Assembly: GCF_025698545.1 (NCBI RefSeq)
Contig: NC_068566.1
Span: 47,533,192 to 47,597,191 of the forward strand
DNA from: Gossypium raimondii
Taxonomy: Eukaryota; Streptophyta; Magnoliopsida; Malvales; Malvaceae
DNA length: 64,000 bases
Direction: 5' to 3'
Made by a program: the position numbers and the translations under genes. This document shows, piece after piece, positions 27,901 through 42,900 of the stretch (within the stretch, counting starts at the first letter, position 1; every line of letters begins with the position of its first letter). The notes under the pieces were generated by a model. That model did no database searches. It worked only from the letters and a program-made list of their open reading frames with translations, and was not told the DNA's origin.

Positions 27901-30900
27901 TCCAGACTTACAACAAAGAAGAAATCAAAGTCCTCTTAAAACTTCTCGTTCAAGGAAACAATCCAGTAATAATAAAACTAGCATTGAATAATATAGTCCT
28001 TCTAGCACAACCATATTTGTGAATACAATTCTAGTGGATCAAGTTAAACTAAGATGCTCTGACTCTTCAATTTTCTCGAAGCACTGTGTCAAGAATTCAT
28101 AATCTAATATGAGTATGGGGATATGACCCTCCATGGATCCTCCAAATATATGAGAAAGCTAAGAAAAACTAAACATACCTCCATTGGACATATATCTATA
28201 TCAGACACTCACATCGTAGTAATATAAAAGTTTAGTGGCATTCTGAAACAAAATGCTGCTTGGCTTGGATGTCTTATTAGTCAAAATGAATTTGTTTTAC
28301 ACCTTAGTAATGATGAGCGCATTATTATATCTCCAGCTATTTTATTGATAAAGATGTCAAGGGAATCTTCTCAAAATTCATTTAGAAAATTAAAATGGAA
28401 AGGAGGAACAAAACAACATTCACATAGTGTAGTCAAAGCCACATACTGATCCATAATAGTTTCTTTGATTCAATGCTAGAGGCTTACACGTGAGAAAAGA
28501 TCACCAATATATTAAAAAAAATTCATTGGATTCTCTTCCAAAACAAAGCATGGACCAAACTAAAAACAAGAAAATATAAACTCTTAAAAATAAACTTAAT
28601 AGCAAACAAAGTCAACTCATGTTGGATATACATAACTACTTTTATGCCTTAAAGTGGATAGATGCGTAGTAGCATTTATGTGATGTGCAGATGCTTTTGC
28701 ACTTGGATGCACAATCCAGGAACACAAAAACAGATTGAAACTGAATCATGAAAATATTAAAAAACTAGCAATAAAATTTTACTATTTTCCTGGTAATGAA
28801 CAGGGAATAGCTATATAAGTAAATTCTACCAAGACATCACCTAGCCAACATCAATATTACAAGTTTCTAGCTGTAAAGAGGTGGAAAACTAGTCTTACTC
28901 AACACGTATCTCTGGGTCAACTTGAGTGACATTGGAACTTTGAGGAATTTGCTCTAGATGAAGATTGTTATAGAGATCAACCAATGCCCAAATGATAGGT
29001 TCATGAATATTAAGCCTCCAACACTTGTCGGTCACCTATCATGTGAACAGAGATCTTAGAGATCAATTATACTATTGTCTAAAAAAGCATAGTAAAGCCA
29101 ACTGCTATGCATAAAGTAGACAGAACATTACCCGTATATACACATACGGATACACCTGGATGCCATCAGTGGTAGCATTTTGCATTGTAATAGTCATCTT
29201 AAATACAGGATGACGAATATCGCTCATCTTCTCAGGTGCCAATAGCACTGGCATTAATGTTAGAGGAAGCTGGTTGTCCATCTGCAAATAGCCCAGTATG
29301 AGCTTGAACCTGGCAGAATCGGTAGAATCAGCTTATTCATCAGAAGAACCAACAAAGATAACTGATAGAAAATGGATGTTCAATACCCAAGACCTAGCAG
29401 CCATTTGAAAAATATTATTTTGAATGAAGTCGGAAATGGAAAAAGCCAAGTCTAAGGAAGGGGTTTTAGTTCAAGTCATGTCATCTTGTTTGCAGGCCAC
29501 TACTATTCATAAAACGAAGTACATGTACATAAAAAGACACTTGAAGGAAGAAAACAATGGGTCCAACTAAAATGTCAGACAAAAATTAACTCATGTCATT
29601 AGTGTAGAAAAGCACAATAAATGTGTTTTACTCAAACTTTTATCTTCCAATAGGTAGCAGGACATACTGTAAAACATGTGTGTCATCAAGCATTATACAA
29701 TGGCCAAGAGCAAGAAACTGCTAATCAGCTGAAAACGAGGACATCATGCCAATTCTTTAAAAAGTTATATCTATGAAATAGAAGCTCTTACCTGCTGGTG
29801 GTTCCACCATCATAGCCAGTAGAATATGATACAAAGACTCTGTCCAGGTATAGATAAAAGAGTTCTTTTGGCATGTGGTCCACAACAGACACCCCAACAA
29901 CTCCCAATTCAATGATGATTTCTACAGGCGTGATGTCCATCTGTGGCTTTCCAGCAGCCAACAGAGACATATCTTCATGCGAGCTTTTCCAAGTCCAATC
30001 ATCGGTGAACCTAACAATTTTGATATTTCCTATTTTGGAAACATGCAAGTGCATTCCAAGTTCTCCTTCGTCTGCAGAAAATTGCCCAGCCCTTTCCAAA
30101 TTGACTTTCCAAACTCGGTTGTTGCCATCTCCATCAATTTTAGCATCAATGGACTTTTGTCCATAGGGATTTTCCCAAGAAAATATTGTAGTTGAAAGAG
30201 CTTCTAAAGTAGTCCATGCATACTCACCAAATCCAGATTGGCGAATGCATATTGTTTTGTCGAAGGTTCTATTCTCAATTCTGTTCATTTATGCTTTGAT
30301 AGGTCAATCAAAACCATCATGTCATGCATCACACACTATTATTTAATATCTAGAAAGCAATGACTAACTTACCTAACTGGACCTTTGGTTGATCCAACGC
30401 GGAATACTACTATAAATCGCGATCCTTCTTCATAGCCCCGAATTTCTACTTGCAAAAAGGTCCTTAAAGAATCATGCCGCCTCAAAACCAATGAGATGGT
30501 ATCCTCTTTCACTATTTGAACAGGAAATGACCATTCTGTATCTTCTAGTCGTACCTAGAAATTTCAAATAGATCAACTTAATAAGAGAAGAAATGAATTG
30601 GATGCTCATGGCATTTTTTGTATTAAAAATACATAGTTTGCTGCAAGAATTGAAGTGCAAAACAGTAGACCTTTTTTGAAAATCAGAAGGCAAAACAAAA
30701 GTACAATTCAATCTAGAAATCCAGTACAAGCAAAGATGAAATGAGAAGGGTATAAGTTATGCCATAATCTCACTGCAAGATTTATGGATTAGTGTAAAAA
30801 CAAGGATAAAAGGTTCTATTAAATTGACTGACCTGAAGTTTATCTATCCCATCATTCTCACAATGTAAGAAGGACATTCTTGAATCAGAAGTACGAAGAA

Positions 30901-33900
30901 CTTTAGGCTCATCTTCACTGCTTAACTTAATGTATATGTCCCGACCGAGTCTGTTTGTAAAGGTCATGTATGGCCGGACAGTAACCACCTACAAAGTATT
31001 GAAATGATTATGTTGTTTGTAATGCAAAGACTTGATTTATTAAAATCTACCTTTGTAGGAACAGATTGATAGGGGCAGGGCTTTGCAGAAACAAAAAGGC
31101 GGATACATTTGCCATCAGCATTATAAGCATAAATATCCAAAGATCCATCCTGTTGGCCGGGAAAAAAGAAAGTACTTCACAAACAAAATTATTGTGCGAG
31201 ATGGCTTCTAATTACAATTGACATTTGATTTACCATGTCACCAAGGGGATAAAGATCTTTAATAGGTCCGAAGTGCTCCTTGCTAGACTCAGTAATTGCT
31301 ACAGAAAGGCCAAGCAAATTAAAGTTCACAGCTGAGGCAATTGTATGACCAGCGTACATTTCCTCATCAGTTATTTCCTCAATGATTTCTTCAGTTTTCT
31401 TTTTAGAATAACGAGGAAATCTGATCTTGCTTGTGCGTTTTTTCTCTCCCACATTAACAAGCCTGTACGTAAGTGGTGGACATCTGGAAACTGAAAACCA
31501 ATAAGGAGCATAGACTTTGATTTTTTTTGACATCATTTTTTGTTCTTTGTCATAATCTTGTTCAATAATGAGTTGAACAATCCTGCAATACCAAAAATAT
31601 CAAAGGTATCAGAACAGAGAGGACTTTTTTAACATATTCAAGAGACTTGAATATTTTAAGGCAATGCAATCTGCAATAAACCTTCCAGAGATTGAACTTC
31701 TTAGGCTTATTGTTTTGGATGGAATGCCATGAGGATGTGAGATCAGAACAGCTTCCTGTAAATCAGTGAAAGTAAAAACAAATAGACTATTAAATATGAC
31801 AGAAAAGACAGATTTGACATTAAAAAGAAATATAATTTGCCTTAAAAATCTCACATGTAATGGCAACCATCCCCTCTGAGGAAGTAGTGAGAAGAATAAA
31901 GGATTACATATATTGGCATTGTATATATTCACAGTTCTTCCAGGGCGAGATATTCCTCGGGAGCAGGGAATGAAATGACCACTTGCTGGCATCTCAAGGA
32001 TAGAATATTCAGCTGTAAGAGGAAGATAGTTGGTGATAGATAATGGGGATTTGACCAGAATACTCCAATCAAGGATAGGATCAGAGTGAATGTCTTTTGA
32101 AATCTCAGTTGCTTGTATGTCTAAACAAAACCAAATTTTACGTGAAGAATTATTTGAAGATGTCTCACTTAGCAGGGTGCAACAAAGCAATTCCTCAGAC
32201 TCAGTGAGAGCTGATACATATATCTCAGAAGTTTCAGTAGATTTTCCAGAAACTTCTAGTTGACCAGGCTTTCTAACTACAGAACTCCAGGAATACTTAT
32301 CAGGACCATCAAAATGTGAAGGTCGCAACTGAAACACAAATGGTGCAGACTGAGTTAAGGCTGATAAGGGAAGGGGCACTGTATCATCAGGTTTCAACTG
32401 GCCGACAAATATATCATTCTTTGCATTAGGTGATGTTTGTTTCATATTCCTAATCCATTTTCTTCGTCTCACAGAATTCGAAGATATTAGGGAATCATCT
32501 GACTCAGGCCATTTTAGGCTTTCTACATTTGGAGCATAAACCCATCCACCATTGGTATTAGCAGAAGAAGTATCCAAATGCCAATCATCTACCCACTCCC
32601 AACCTGAAGGTAACTCAAGTCCAGAAGTAGCCTGCATTTTTTGGGAGGAATTAAAAACCAATTTAGAGTTTAGACATCCCAACTGAGATTTTAAATCTCT
32701 AACAAATATTAGTCTTTTTTATCTTCTCCAACAATACCAAAACCAATTGGTTCCTGATCTTAGAGGATTTCAACCAGTTTTTGAAGTTCCAAAACACATT
32801 TTCAAGGTCATAAACGGGATCAGGCTTAAAAACATGTAAATTTGGCATGTTCAAGGAATTAAAAAGACAAAACAAAAATAACTAAAACATAGATGGAGAA
32901 TGCCTGGAGTGACACAAAGAGACAATGTGTTCCAAGGTATTAGCAGTGTAACTGTAGAAGAAGTTGAGGCAACAGATGAAGAAGACATAATGCCTATTAT
33001 TCAAAATACTACCATATGATTGGATGTTTCATAAACAAAATCTTCATGTTGGAACAATAAGCACTTTAATGTGCGAAATAGAGAAGGCAGAAAAGAGAAC
33101 TAGTTATGCTGCAAAATGTCTTACAGCTACTTAGAGCTAATAACTGGTTTAATATTAATGCTTACCTGCTGGGAGCCTCCAGCATAAGTTTGATCTTGAT
33201 TCAATTGAGCATTGGAACCAATCCATCCAGTATTTGGATCATATATTTCAGTTTCAAAGAACTCATCTGTCTGAATTCTGTTACCATCATGTTGCATACC
33301 TTCAGGCATGCTTAAATCAGTAGGCCGTTCCATCATTTCACTCGAAGCCTTGGATACAAGATATAAATCAAGTACAAAATCTGTGTTGTTATGTACAGAG
33401 ACCAGAGACCTAATATTTACATATCTGTTGCCATCCTTTACAGTAACTTGACTAGCCACAACATAATTGCCTAAACGCCAACAAGCACTCGGTGCCGCAT
33501 AGTTCAGCCGCACTGTAGTCCAAGGGCCCTCCATGCTAGGACTTATCTGAATGAATCTCGATTTTCTGCCACCAACAAAGTATTCATTTGTTTCATCAGT
33601 ATTAGATTTTGGAGACAAAATTACAGCACATTTTAGTTTCCCACTTGACTTCTTCCCCCTCCTATCTGCTTGAGCGGTATTCTGCAAGAAACAATCCGCT
33701 TAAGTTCCAGAGCTCTGAAGAATGCTTTAAAATAATTCCACTTGAAGCCTTGTATTAGTGTTTTCATGTCCAAACCCTATGAAAAATATCATTTCCATGA
33801 GTTATAAGTAAAATTATCACATTTACCATAGATGCTGACAAGGATAAGTCCATCCACATTGAGCTATTGGTCTGATTGTACTGAGGGGAATCATCTGGGA

Positions 33901-36900
33901 TGTACATGGCTATATGATTCAAGGGTGCAGAAAAGAATCCGATAGCCTCACCTGTTAAAGATACAGTGGATTCAGTAAAGCAGGCATAAACTAGGAGATC
34001 ATCTTCTCTCTAGAGTTAATGCCATTGTGAATAGATGTGGTAATTAAGGTATAACAACATCACAGAAATCCTAAATGGCAATGTCAAGGTTCTTGATTAA
34101 TGAATTGGAATATTATATTTAATATGCGTAAGGTACGTTTTTTATTAGCACAATACCTATACTGGCACGTATATCTATTACCTTTTCCTACATCAGAAAC
34201 AATTAGCTCCACAATGTATGTGTCCTGGGAGAATTAAGCATTATAAGAATATTAGGAATATGCCAGAAAAAAAAAGAAGAGAAAAAAATTATAGAGTAAC
34301 ACAGGGTTCATTGAAGAAATACTAATATCATTCTTACGTACTGGAGAGTCAACTTTGAAGAAAAATATTTCACTCCAGTCAACAAATTCAGTATCAGAAG
34401 ACAAGTAACTTGAGATGCGCCCGCATGTACGTGCACTTTGTTGACGAATCAGTGATTCACTTGGAAGGCTTTGATCAGGAGAAAGGCGAACAGCCACAGT
34501 ATAATGATGAGAAGTCAACCCTTCAACTCTGGGTAACTAAATTACAAAAGCATGCCAGACCATGCAAATGAACAAATTATTTGTCACAATATAACTAATA
34601 AGAGTAGAAAATTGTAAGATAAATGAGTGAACTTAAAACCATTTCACACACTATCTCCATTTCCTTTCCCGCTGTCCTTCCAAAAAAACTAGGACAGCCA
34701 TCAAGTTCAATAACTGATTTCAAAGAGAATTTACACAGCATACATTTTAGCTGTCTGTGTATGTGTGTGCATGTGTGTTTCCAGCATTTCTAAATCAGAC
34801 AAAATCCTAAAAGTAACAAAATAATATTGGACCACAAAAAGATGTCAAGAGTTAGAATTAAATGCAAAAAATACACTGATGACCATAACAAAACATTTTC
34901 TCACCAAATTTACAGACAGCAATGACACCCCAAAACCTAGAACTTAAGTAAAACAAATTTAAAAGGGAAAAGTCTTTATCCCGTATAGCTTTAAAATCAG
35001 TTCCAAAACAACTATGTCTGTCTATTTTCTTGAGGTATTATTTTAATATTGTTTATCTATGTCAAAAGAAGCCGTGAGATTGTAAAAGCTCTCAACAAGG
35101 GTAACTACAACAATAGGAAAAGGAAAATTTTGCTTAAAAGACACAAATTTATCTATGTCTAAACATTTTTCCTTTTTGACAACTAAACTCAAAAAGCAAT
35201 CACAGAGCTTGTAATAAAGGATGAAGAAAGTGATTTTCTCCATCAATAGAGTGAGAGAGAAGATCAAGACTGTACCGTTGCATCAGCTATAATGATTGTC
35301 ACCATTGTTCTAATTTTCCTGCACAGCTTTCCATTCAAATGAGAGTCCAACATATTTTTTGAAACAGGAACTTTTATAGGCTTCATATCCCCAGATGGCA
35401 TTCTAATAACATCCGCAAGCCGTCTCATCTCAGTGGCTCGAATAAAAATGTCCTGCCCAAGTTTATTTTGCGGGATGATGTAGTAACTTCTCTTGTGGTG
35501 GACATCAATGACAGATCTTGTAGCAGAGGTTGGAAAAAATGCTTCCTAAGTAATGTAAAGAAGAAGTTCAGATATTTTCAACACTAAAATCAATATGTTA
35601 AGCATTGAATCTAAAACCATTTAGCAACAAGTGGAGAGATTCAATTTTGATAATACACCACAAAAACCCTATAATTAACATATGTGTGGTAAGACCATTT
35701 AACATTCCCCACCCCCCAACCCCTCACGTGTAGTTCACAACATTTGGACAACCTTTCATGGGGTTAGACAGGACAAACAACATAACAAAACCTGGGTTCT
35801 GATGCCATGTTAAGCATCTAGCAGAAAATTGTTTGGCACTAAGTGGAGAGCCCCAACTTTAATATAAGATCAAAAACCCAATACTCAACAAATGTGGCAT
35901 AAGACCACGAATATAATTTAAAAGGAACTTTTTCAAAAAAGAAAAGTGAGGTGAAGTGAAGTGAAGTGAAGAAGATAAAAACATAAGAAAAAAGACCGTT
36001 CATATCAAGACCATAAACATATCATTCACTGATAAATAGAGTATTACCAAAATTTATCAAGCAATTGCAAACAATTACCGGTCTTTTATGATATTGATGA
36101 ATATCACTAAGATTATTCCAGCTTGCATAAGCTTGAATAATCATATTAGCATTAGACACTGAGATATTCAAGTTGAGATCCTTTGTGGAGGTGAAACGTA
36201 ACTGAGATGCTGCACCAGGGGCATTGGGATCATACTGATACCTGAAAGTTACCGTAGATTAGGCCAGAGGAGTTAATGCAAAACACTAAGAAGAGGTTCA
36301 CAAGAAATAGTAAACAACAGATGCAAGTTAAGATAGAGCCAAAAGAAACTAAGAATCATTTATCAGATAACTACACAGCTTGATAAAGATATAATTTCCC
36401 CAAAAACAAAAAACTTCAACAAGTTCATTTCTATTTTCTAGCAGCTATTAGTTGAATTTCACACTTTCGACCTTCAAACTTAGTTTACTCCAAAATGAGA
36501 TATCAATTTCCAAGTATTAGTTCTTTTCGATCTACAACATAGAAGTTCTATGCAGTGGAATATATTATCACTAATCAATTAGCATCAAGAAACCAGCATT
36601 CAAAACCAAGCTTAAGCAAACATTAAAATGAAAAAAAATTAATCAAAATAAATTATTTAAGCATCAGTTTTTCTTAACTTGAATCAAAGTAATATTAGTT
36701 GTGTGTTATTCACGACTACTCTTTTTTTGTCAAATGAATAAACATACAGAACAGACGGAGTCCATCCAAATATTTACATCTAATAGATGGATCACAAGAT
36801 AATTACCTTAAAACCGCATCCACCGGCTCAACAATCGGCTCCCAGGATTCATATTTATCATTATATGATCTGGCAGCCAAAGAGAAGCTAACAATAGAAT

Positions 36901-39900
36901 TTGAATAGTCCCGTCTTCCATGTAAACTGAATGCTATTCCACTCAATGATATATTAAACAATGGAACCATCTGCAACATGGTAAGCATAAAACCATTGAA
37001 TCAACCAAAAGCATATTTAGCACAGTATTAGTGTGGTTAGTTGTAAAAGTAAGTCCAATTAATCCTGAGATCATTTTTCAAATTGAAAACTGGAGCATTA
37101 GGCTAGAGTATTTCAGAACTAAAAATAGAAAGAATAACCATAAATCATTGCAATCAATGATAGCTTCTAAATCTTAAAAGCAAAGCATGCAGTTTTATCT
37201 TTCGATAATGACTGAACCATAACTGGTAATGGCTAGACAAAAAAGACTCTCTGAACTAAACGTATTTCTAATCATCCATAATAAGAACACACTGTAATTC
37301 TTCATATACTTTCAATAGAAAAATATAACTATGATATGCCCAAGGACCATAAAGGAACTGCGGAATAAAATACACACCAGACCACAATAGTCATCAAAAA
37401 CGGCTACAGAAAAGGTCCCTATTTCTGCATCAATGACAGTATCATCTGAAGCACTGTGTAAATCTGGATCTACCAGCTTTAAAGCAAACCTTCTTGGAGG
37501 TTTTCTGAACCCACCACGGACAACAAAAGTCCCCAAATCATTAGCAACAACCCAAATGCTAAATGGTTCTGTACAAAACTTCGCATCTGATGTGTCCCAA
37601 ACACTTTCTTCCAAAAACTGATCTCCACTTACCATATCACTCCGCATGCATCTTAATGTGCAAAAATCTTGTCGCTTTGGTGGGCCCTTACATGCAATAC
37701 AACCCACAGAAACATAACCTGGAGGAGCTTGAGGCAACCAAAAAGAAATATTCTCCATTCCTCTCTGTTTCTTAATCTGTCCAACACGCTGGAATCCTAC
37801 AGGAGCTTTGAAAAGCTCATCATCTCCAGTGTCATGAAGAACAGTGCATGTATTTGGAGGCTCATACCTGACACTCAGAAAATTAACAATATCAACTTTT
37901 ATTGAATTAAATCAAGATATATCAAAAAGAAATCCAGTCTTAAGTGTCACGTACCCTTGAACAGCAATATCACCAAAATACACCATTCCTAGGGGGACCA
38001 CTGGACGCCATATGGATAGTTGCTTCCTAGAGCTCGAACCTCTGTTCCACCAAACCAACCTAAAACTAGCAACAGCTTCAAAACGCCGACCAGAATTTAC
38101 AACCTTCGAACTTTCTGACCGTTGATTGTTGACACGACCATTTGGAAAAGTTTGGGTGTCTGAAACTCTAGATGTTTTTGGATAGACTTCAGGAGACCTA
38201 ATAATTACATGACGTAATTCGTATGCCGTCGCTAACAACCTCAAAGTTGTTGGTTCTGCTGGCAAGAAGGTCCCAAGAGAATTATCCACACGCCAAAATG
38301 CTAGACTGGATGGATATCCGCAATTTGCACAGAGTATTTGGGAAATAAAGAATGTCATTAGAAAACTTAGTTACCACAATAGCATTAAAAATCCATGAAG
38401 CAAACAGAATATGTGCCAACAAATATACACAGACAACTGAAATCACAATAAAGATGGAGCATTATAATTAAACATACTGATTGGTGTCACTGATGGTAAT
38501 GCAGTCCCTGAGTGAACAAGGAGAAACAAAAGAAGCCAAGATGCAGAAAGTAGAAGATAATGATGGTTGCAATTTCCCAGGGGATACCACACAACCTAAT
38601 GCGACGTAGCCTTCAGGAGCTTCAGGGAACCAAACAGAACAGCTGCTTTCTTCCTCGTCTTTTGACAATGTATTGGATGTAATTTCACCTTCATCGGAGA
38701 TGCCTCCAGAACCTAAAGGTGGCCAAATTCGTTTAAAAGATACAGGTCTCTTGACTCGCAAATAGTTGATGTTTACAGCAAGAACACCTTTTGTAGGTGG
38801 TTTGTCCCTGCCAAGTGAAGACCACCAACATCAAAGTACTGAAAGAAGTAGAATAACTTTCAAACAAAGACAAAGGAAAGAGTCCACTAACAATGGTGTC
38901 AGATAGTCACCAAGAACTGCAAAACCAACCGGAGCACGAGCTCTCCAAAAGGCATATATCTGGTCAGTCTTGGGATCTGTAAAGCATGCTAAGGCTATAA
39001 GTAAACCATGTAAAACTTCTAACAAATCAATTTCCTCCAACACTGGATTAAAAGAGAAAAAGACTTAAAGCATACATTTAATTGTTCCAACTTTGTCAAA
39101 CTGAGAACAATGAACTGTCATTTCCTTTGATGTTGTACTTAGAAAGGCCAAAATATCTTCTTCAACTGCTAAAAACAGTCTCAGGATGCTAAATGAAAAA
39201 TTCATGAATATGTTTGAAACCGATAAATGCATATTTTTCTTTCCAGAAGCATTCGAATACTTAATGGAGGTGTCAAAAGGCTCCAAAATTCTGATCCCAT
39301 TACTCTCCATTGTCAGGCCAAGGGCATTTGCAGTCATCTCCATGGTATCACCTTTCGTAACTAGCCTGCAGAAACATGCCAGTATCAGAACATCAATTGT
39401 CATATTGTCAAGTGTTCATTTAACACATTGCCTCCTTCCTGTACAGAGGTTGCAGGGCTGTTTATGGCTCCAGCTTTACTTTCTGATATTCAAGGAAACA
39501 ACAAATTCTAAGTATAAATCTGACCACTTAAAAGTGCTTAGAGGCTAACAATAATGATTTTGCTCATGAAAGCATCCTGCTGCAATATTTATACAACCAA
39601 ACACAGAATATATGATGCTATTAGTTTGGATTATCTTCTGAGAATGAAGGTGTTCAATGTAACTTAGTTGAAAATGGTATTTAACATAAACCGCTTGAAA
39701 ACAGTATCAAATAAGAACACTGATTATACACTGAATTTCATAAGTATAAACAAATCTATGAATAGTATGGAAAAATAGCCCCTACTGAGAAGAAAGAAAT
39801 GCAACCAAGATCATAAGAATTCCATATTCATATCCGGAATTGTAATTGATGATGAAAAAAAAAACTAAAAAAGGAACCAACCTTCCAAATGCATCCAATT

Positions 39901-42900
39901 GACCATGCAAAAGTTTGTTCGATAAGACTGGAGATTCCCCTACATCTTTTGATGCATTATAAAAGGTCAGTTCGGGACCAATTGCCTGCAAAAAGACAAT
40001 GGAAATGCCAACACAAGTAACGGATATAGGACATTGTTTAAATCAATGATTGCAGATAATATTTACACCATATTTAAAAGAAATGTCAATTCAAGTACAA
40101 TGACATAGTATCACTTCAATGGAAGTCTTGACATCACTACCTAGAGAATACAAACATCAAATTTACATCTGGTGTACTACAAAGATTCATACCAATAACA
40201 TAATCAGTCAGAATAAAATAAGCATGAAGAAAGTACATTATCAAAGGTACATACACATGTATAGGTTTTCTCCATTCCATTTTTCAATTTCAGAAACTCA
40301 AAAGAAAAGAGCTAATGAGGAAAAAAATAGTAAGTTGATGTGCATCAACAACTTTAAATTTCTAAAATAAAAAGATTACCTTAGACATTGACTTTGGATA
40401 TAATAGGCTGAAATTTAGGTTCTATGAAATCCATTTTTCTTCAATTTCTAGTTATCCAGCCATTACTACTGTCAAACTTCAAGGCAGTGATAATTATATT
40501 TCTTGGTCTGCATTGGTTGAACTATGGTTTATGAGCCAAAGGTATAAAGACCATCTAGAGACTAAACTTCTTCAAGTCTACTCTCGACGCTCTGCTAATA
40601 ATCATTCTTCTACATTACCGCCTTCTAATACAGGTCAGGTAGATGCTCCAAGTGACTCACCTTCTACACTACCATCTTCTCCGTCTCCAATCATGTCACC
40701 AGAACTCACTCCACCTATAGCTCTTCGAAAAGGTACTCATTCTTCTGGTAATCCTCATCCTATTTACAATTTTTTGAGTTATCACCTTCCTATTATGCCT
40801 TCACCTCGTCATTATCCAATGTATCTATTCCTAATACTGTTAGTGCAGGAAAGGCTGATAGAAGATCTAGCTCAAGATACTGTGTTTTCTTTGGAGGGAA
40901 TCCAATATCATGGAAAAGTAAAAACCAGGAAGTTGTAGCAAGGTCAAGTGCAGAAACAGAGTATCGAGCCATGGCCTTAGTCACTTGCAAACTTATCTGG
41001 TTAAAACAACTTCAGGAATTAAGGTGTGAGATTGACAGTCCAATGCAGCTGATATGTGATAATCAAGCCTTACATATTGCAACAAATTTGGTGTTCCATG
41101 AGAGGATGAAACACATAGAGATTGATTGTCACTTTGTTAGACAGAAGATTGAGGCGAAGTGTATTGCAACTAGATTCGTTAATTCTAACGATCAGCTAGC
41201 AGATATCCTCACTAAAGCTCTTAGGAAATCTCGGATTGGATATATATGTAACAAGCTAGGAGCATATGATTTATACGCTCCAGCTTGAGGGAGAGTGTTA
41301 AGATTTGTATAAACCTTAGACGTTGATTTAGGATTATAATAGGCTGAAATTTAGGTAATTAGAAGATTACCTTTCCTTTTTATGTATAGTCTCACTTGTA
41401 TATATTTCCTTGAGGTTTGAGGGTAATGTATGCAATTCATTCTGATATTCATTCTTTTCTCTCCTCCTTTTCTTCCTCTCTTTCTCTCCATGGCAGCAGC
41501 CACTCTTTCTCTTCTCTTTCTTTCTTCTCAAAATTAACAAGTACTGTAGCAAATTATACTGTACCAAATACATATTACTTACCAATTTTATAATAATAAA
41601 AAAGTTATACTGAACCCATTACTAATCTATACATATTTAAAGCACAAGGGCTCAAGCAAGAAAACTTGCAGTTTTGGCACATTTTGAAACTTTGGTAGAC
41701 AAACATCCAGATTTATGTCAAGACTTGTATCTCATATTATATCTACCACCCACATCTTTTTGGTAAAAAGGGAGACCGTTTTCGCTCAAACCTAGGATCT
41801 CTATCCAAACCCCAATCTATCCTTGTTCCTTGAGAAAAACACAAGTGGCTTTTTTACCACCCGACTTTTCTATCTGGAATGTCCTTTATATTGCTGTCCT
41901 ACTTGTAATAATCCTTTCTAGTACATATCTACTCAGTTTCCCAGCAAACTACTGACTAGTGCATGCCTCAAAAACTTAATAACTTAAGAGGACAAACAAT
42001 AATAAACCCTGAGGAGAGTAGAAAAAAGTATATAAATATATAGATAGATCAGAAAATAAAAACAAAGAAACCAACAAACCTGAAACTCGACGATAAACTC
42101 TGCAGATCTATCAACCATAGCATTTTGCGGTGCCATATCATTAGCAATTTCCCTTGAAGCATCTGCTTGCTGACTTTCTTGTCCTCCCTCCAAGTAGACC
42201 AGATCATCCTTTGAAGCAGAGTAACAACTGTTGGTTCCCAGTGAAATACATGAATCTATATATTGCCCATTCTGCACCAAAATAATAGCAGCTATGAATG
42301 GTGCCCATTCTTGGTAAAGATGTTGGTTTATTAGATCAAGAAAAAATTTGGATAAAAATCATACCTTGATAATAACATTCTTGAACTGCAACTTTTTCCC
42401 ATTCCCAACATATATCATAGCCTCGTTACTAGGTGCAGAAAGATCAAATCCTTCTCTATCTTTCAAATGCAATATTCCACCATTACCATCATAAATAAAA
42501 TTATCATACTTTTCATCGTCAGCAATTAAAGGTTTCAGAGGTGACAGTGAGAACTGAGCAGATGGTTGAGTGAATGTTGACTTATCCAGAATAATTGCAT
42601 CTAACATACGTAAGGACTTCTTATCTTCTTCATTTGACAGCATACTGCCAACTGTGGGAACAAAGAACTCAACAACTGCCAGCAAAAAATCAAGTGCTAC
42701 AAGCAATTGTGGCCTCTGGACACAAACAGATAAGGATGTTGAGAATTGACCAAATTTTGCATCAAGAAGAAGCATCGTTGGAAATGGTTTGATATTATTC
42801 TCTTTCGTAACATTTGCATTAGATATGAGCTGGCCCATGGTATCATCAACAGAAACCAGAGGATTCTTTGGCATCCCTATTGCCAACCTGAACTCTTCTT

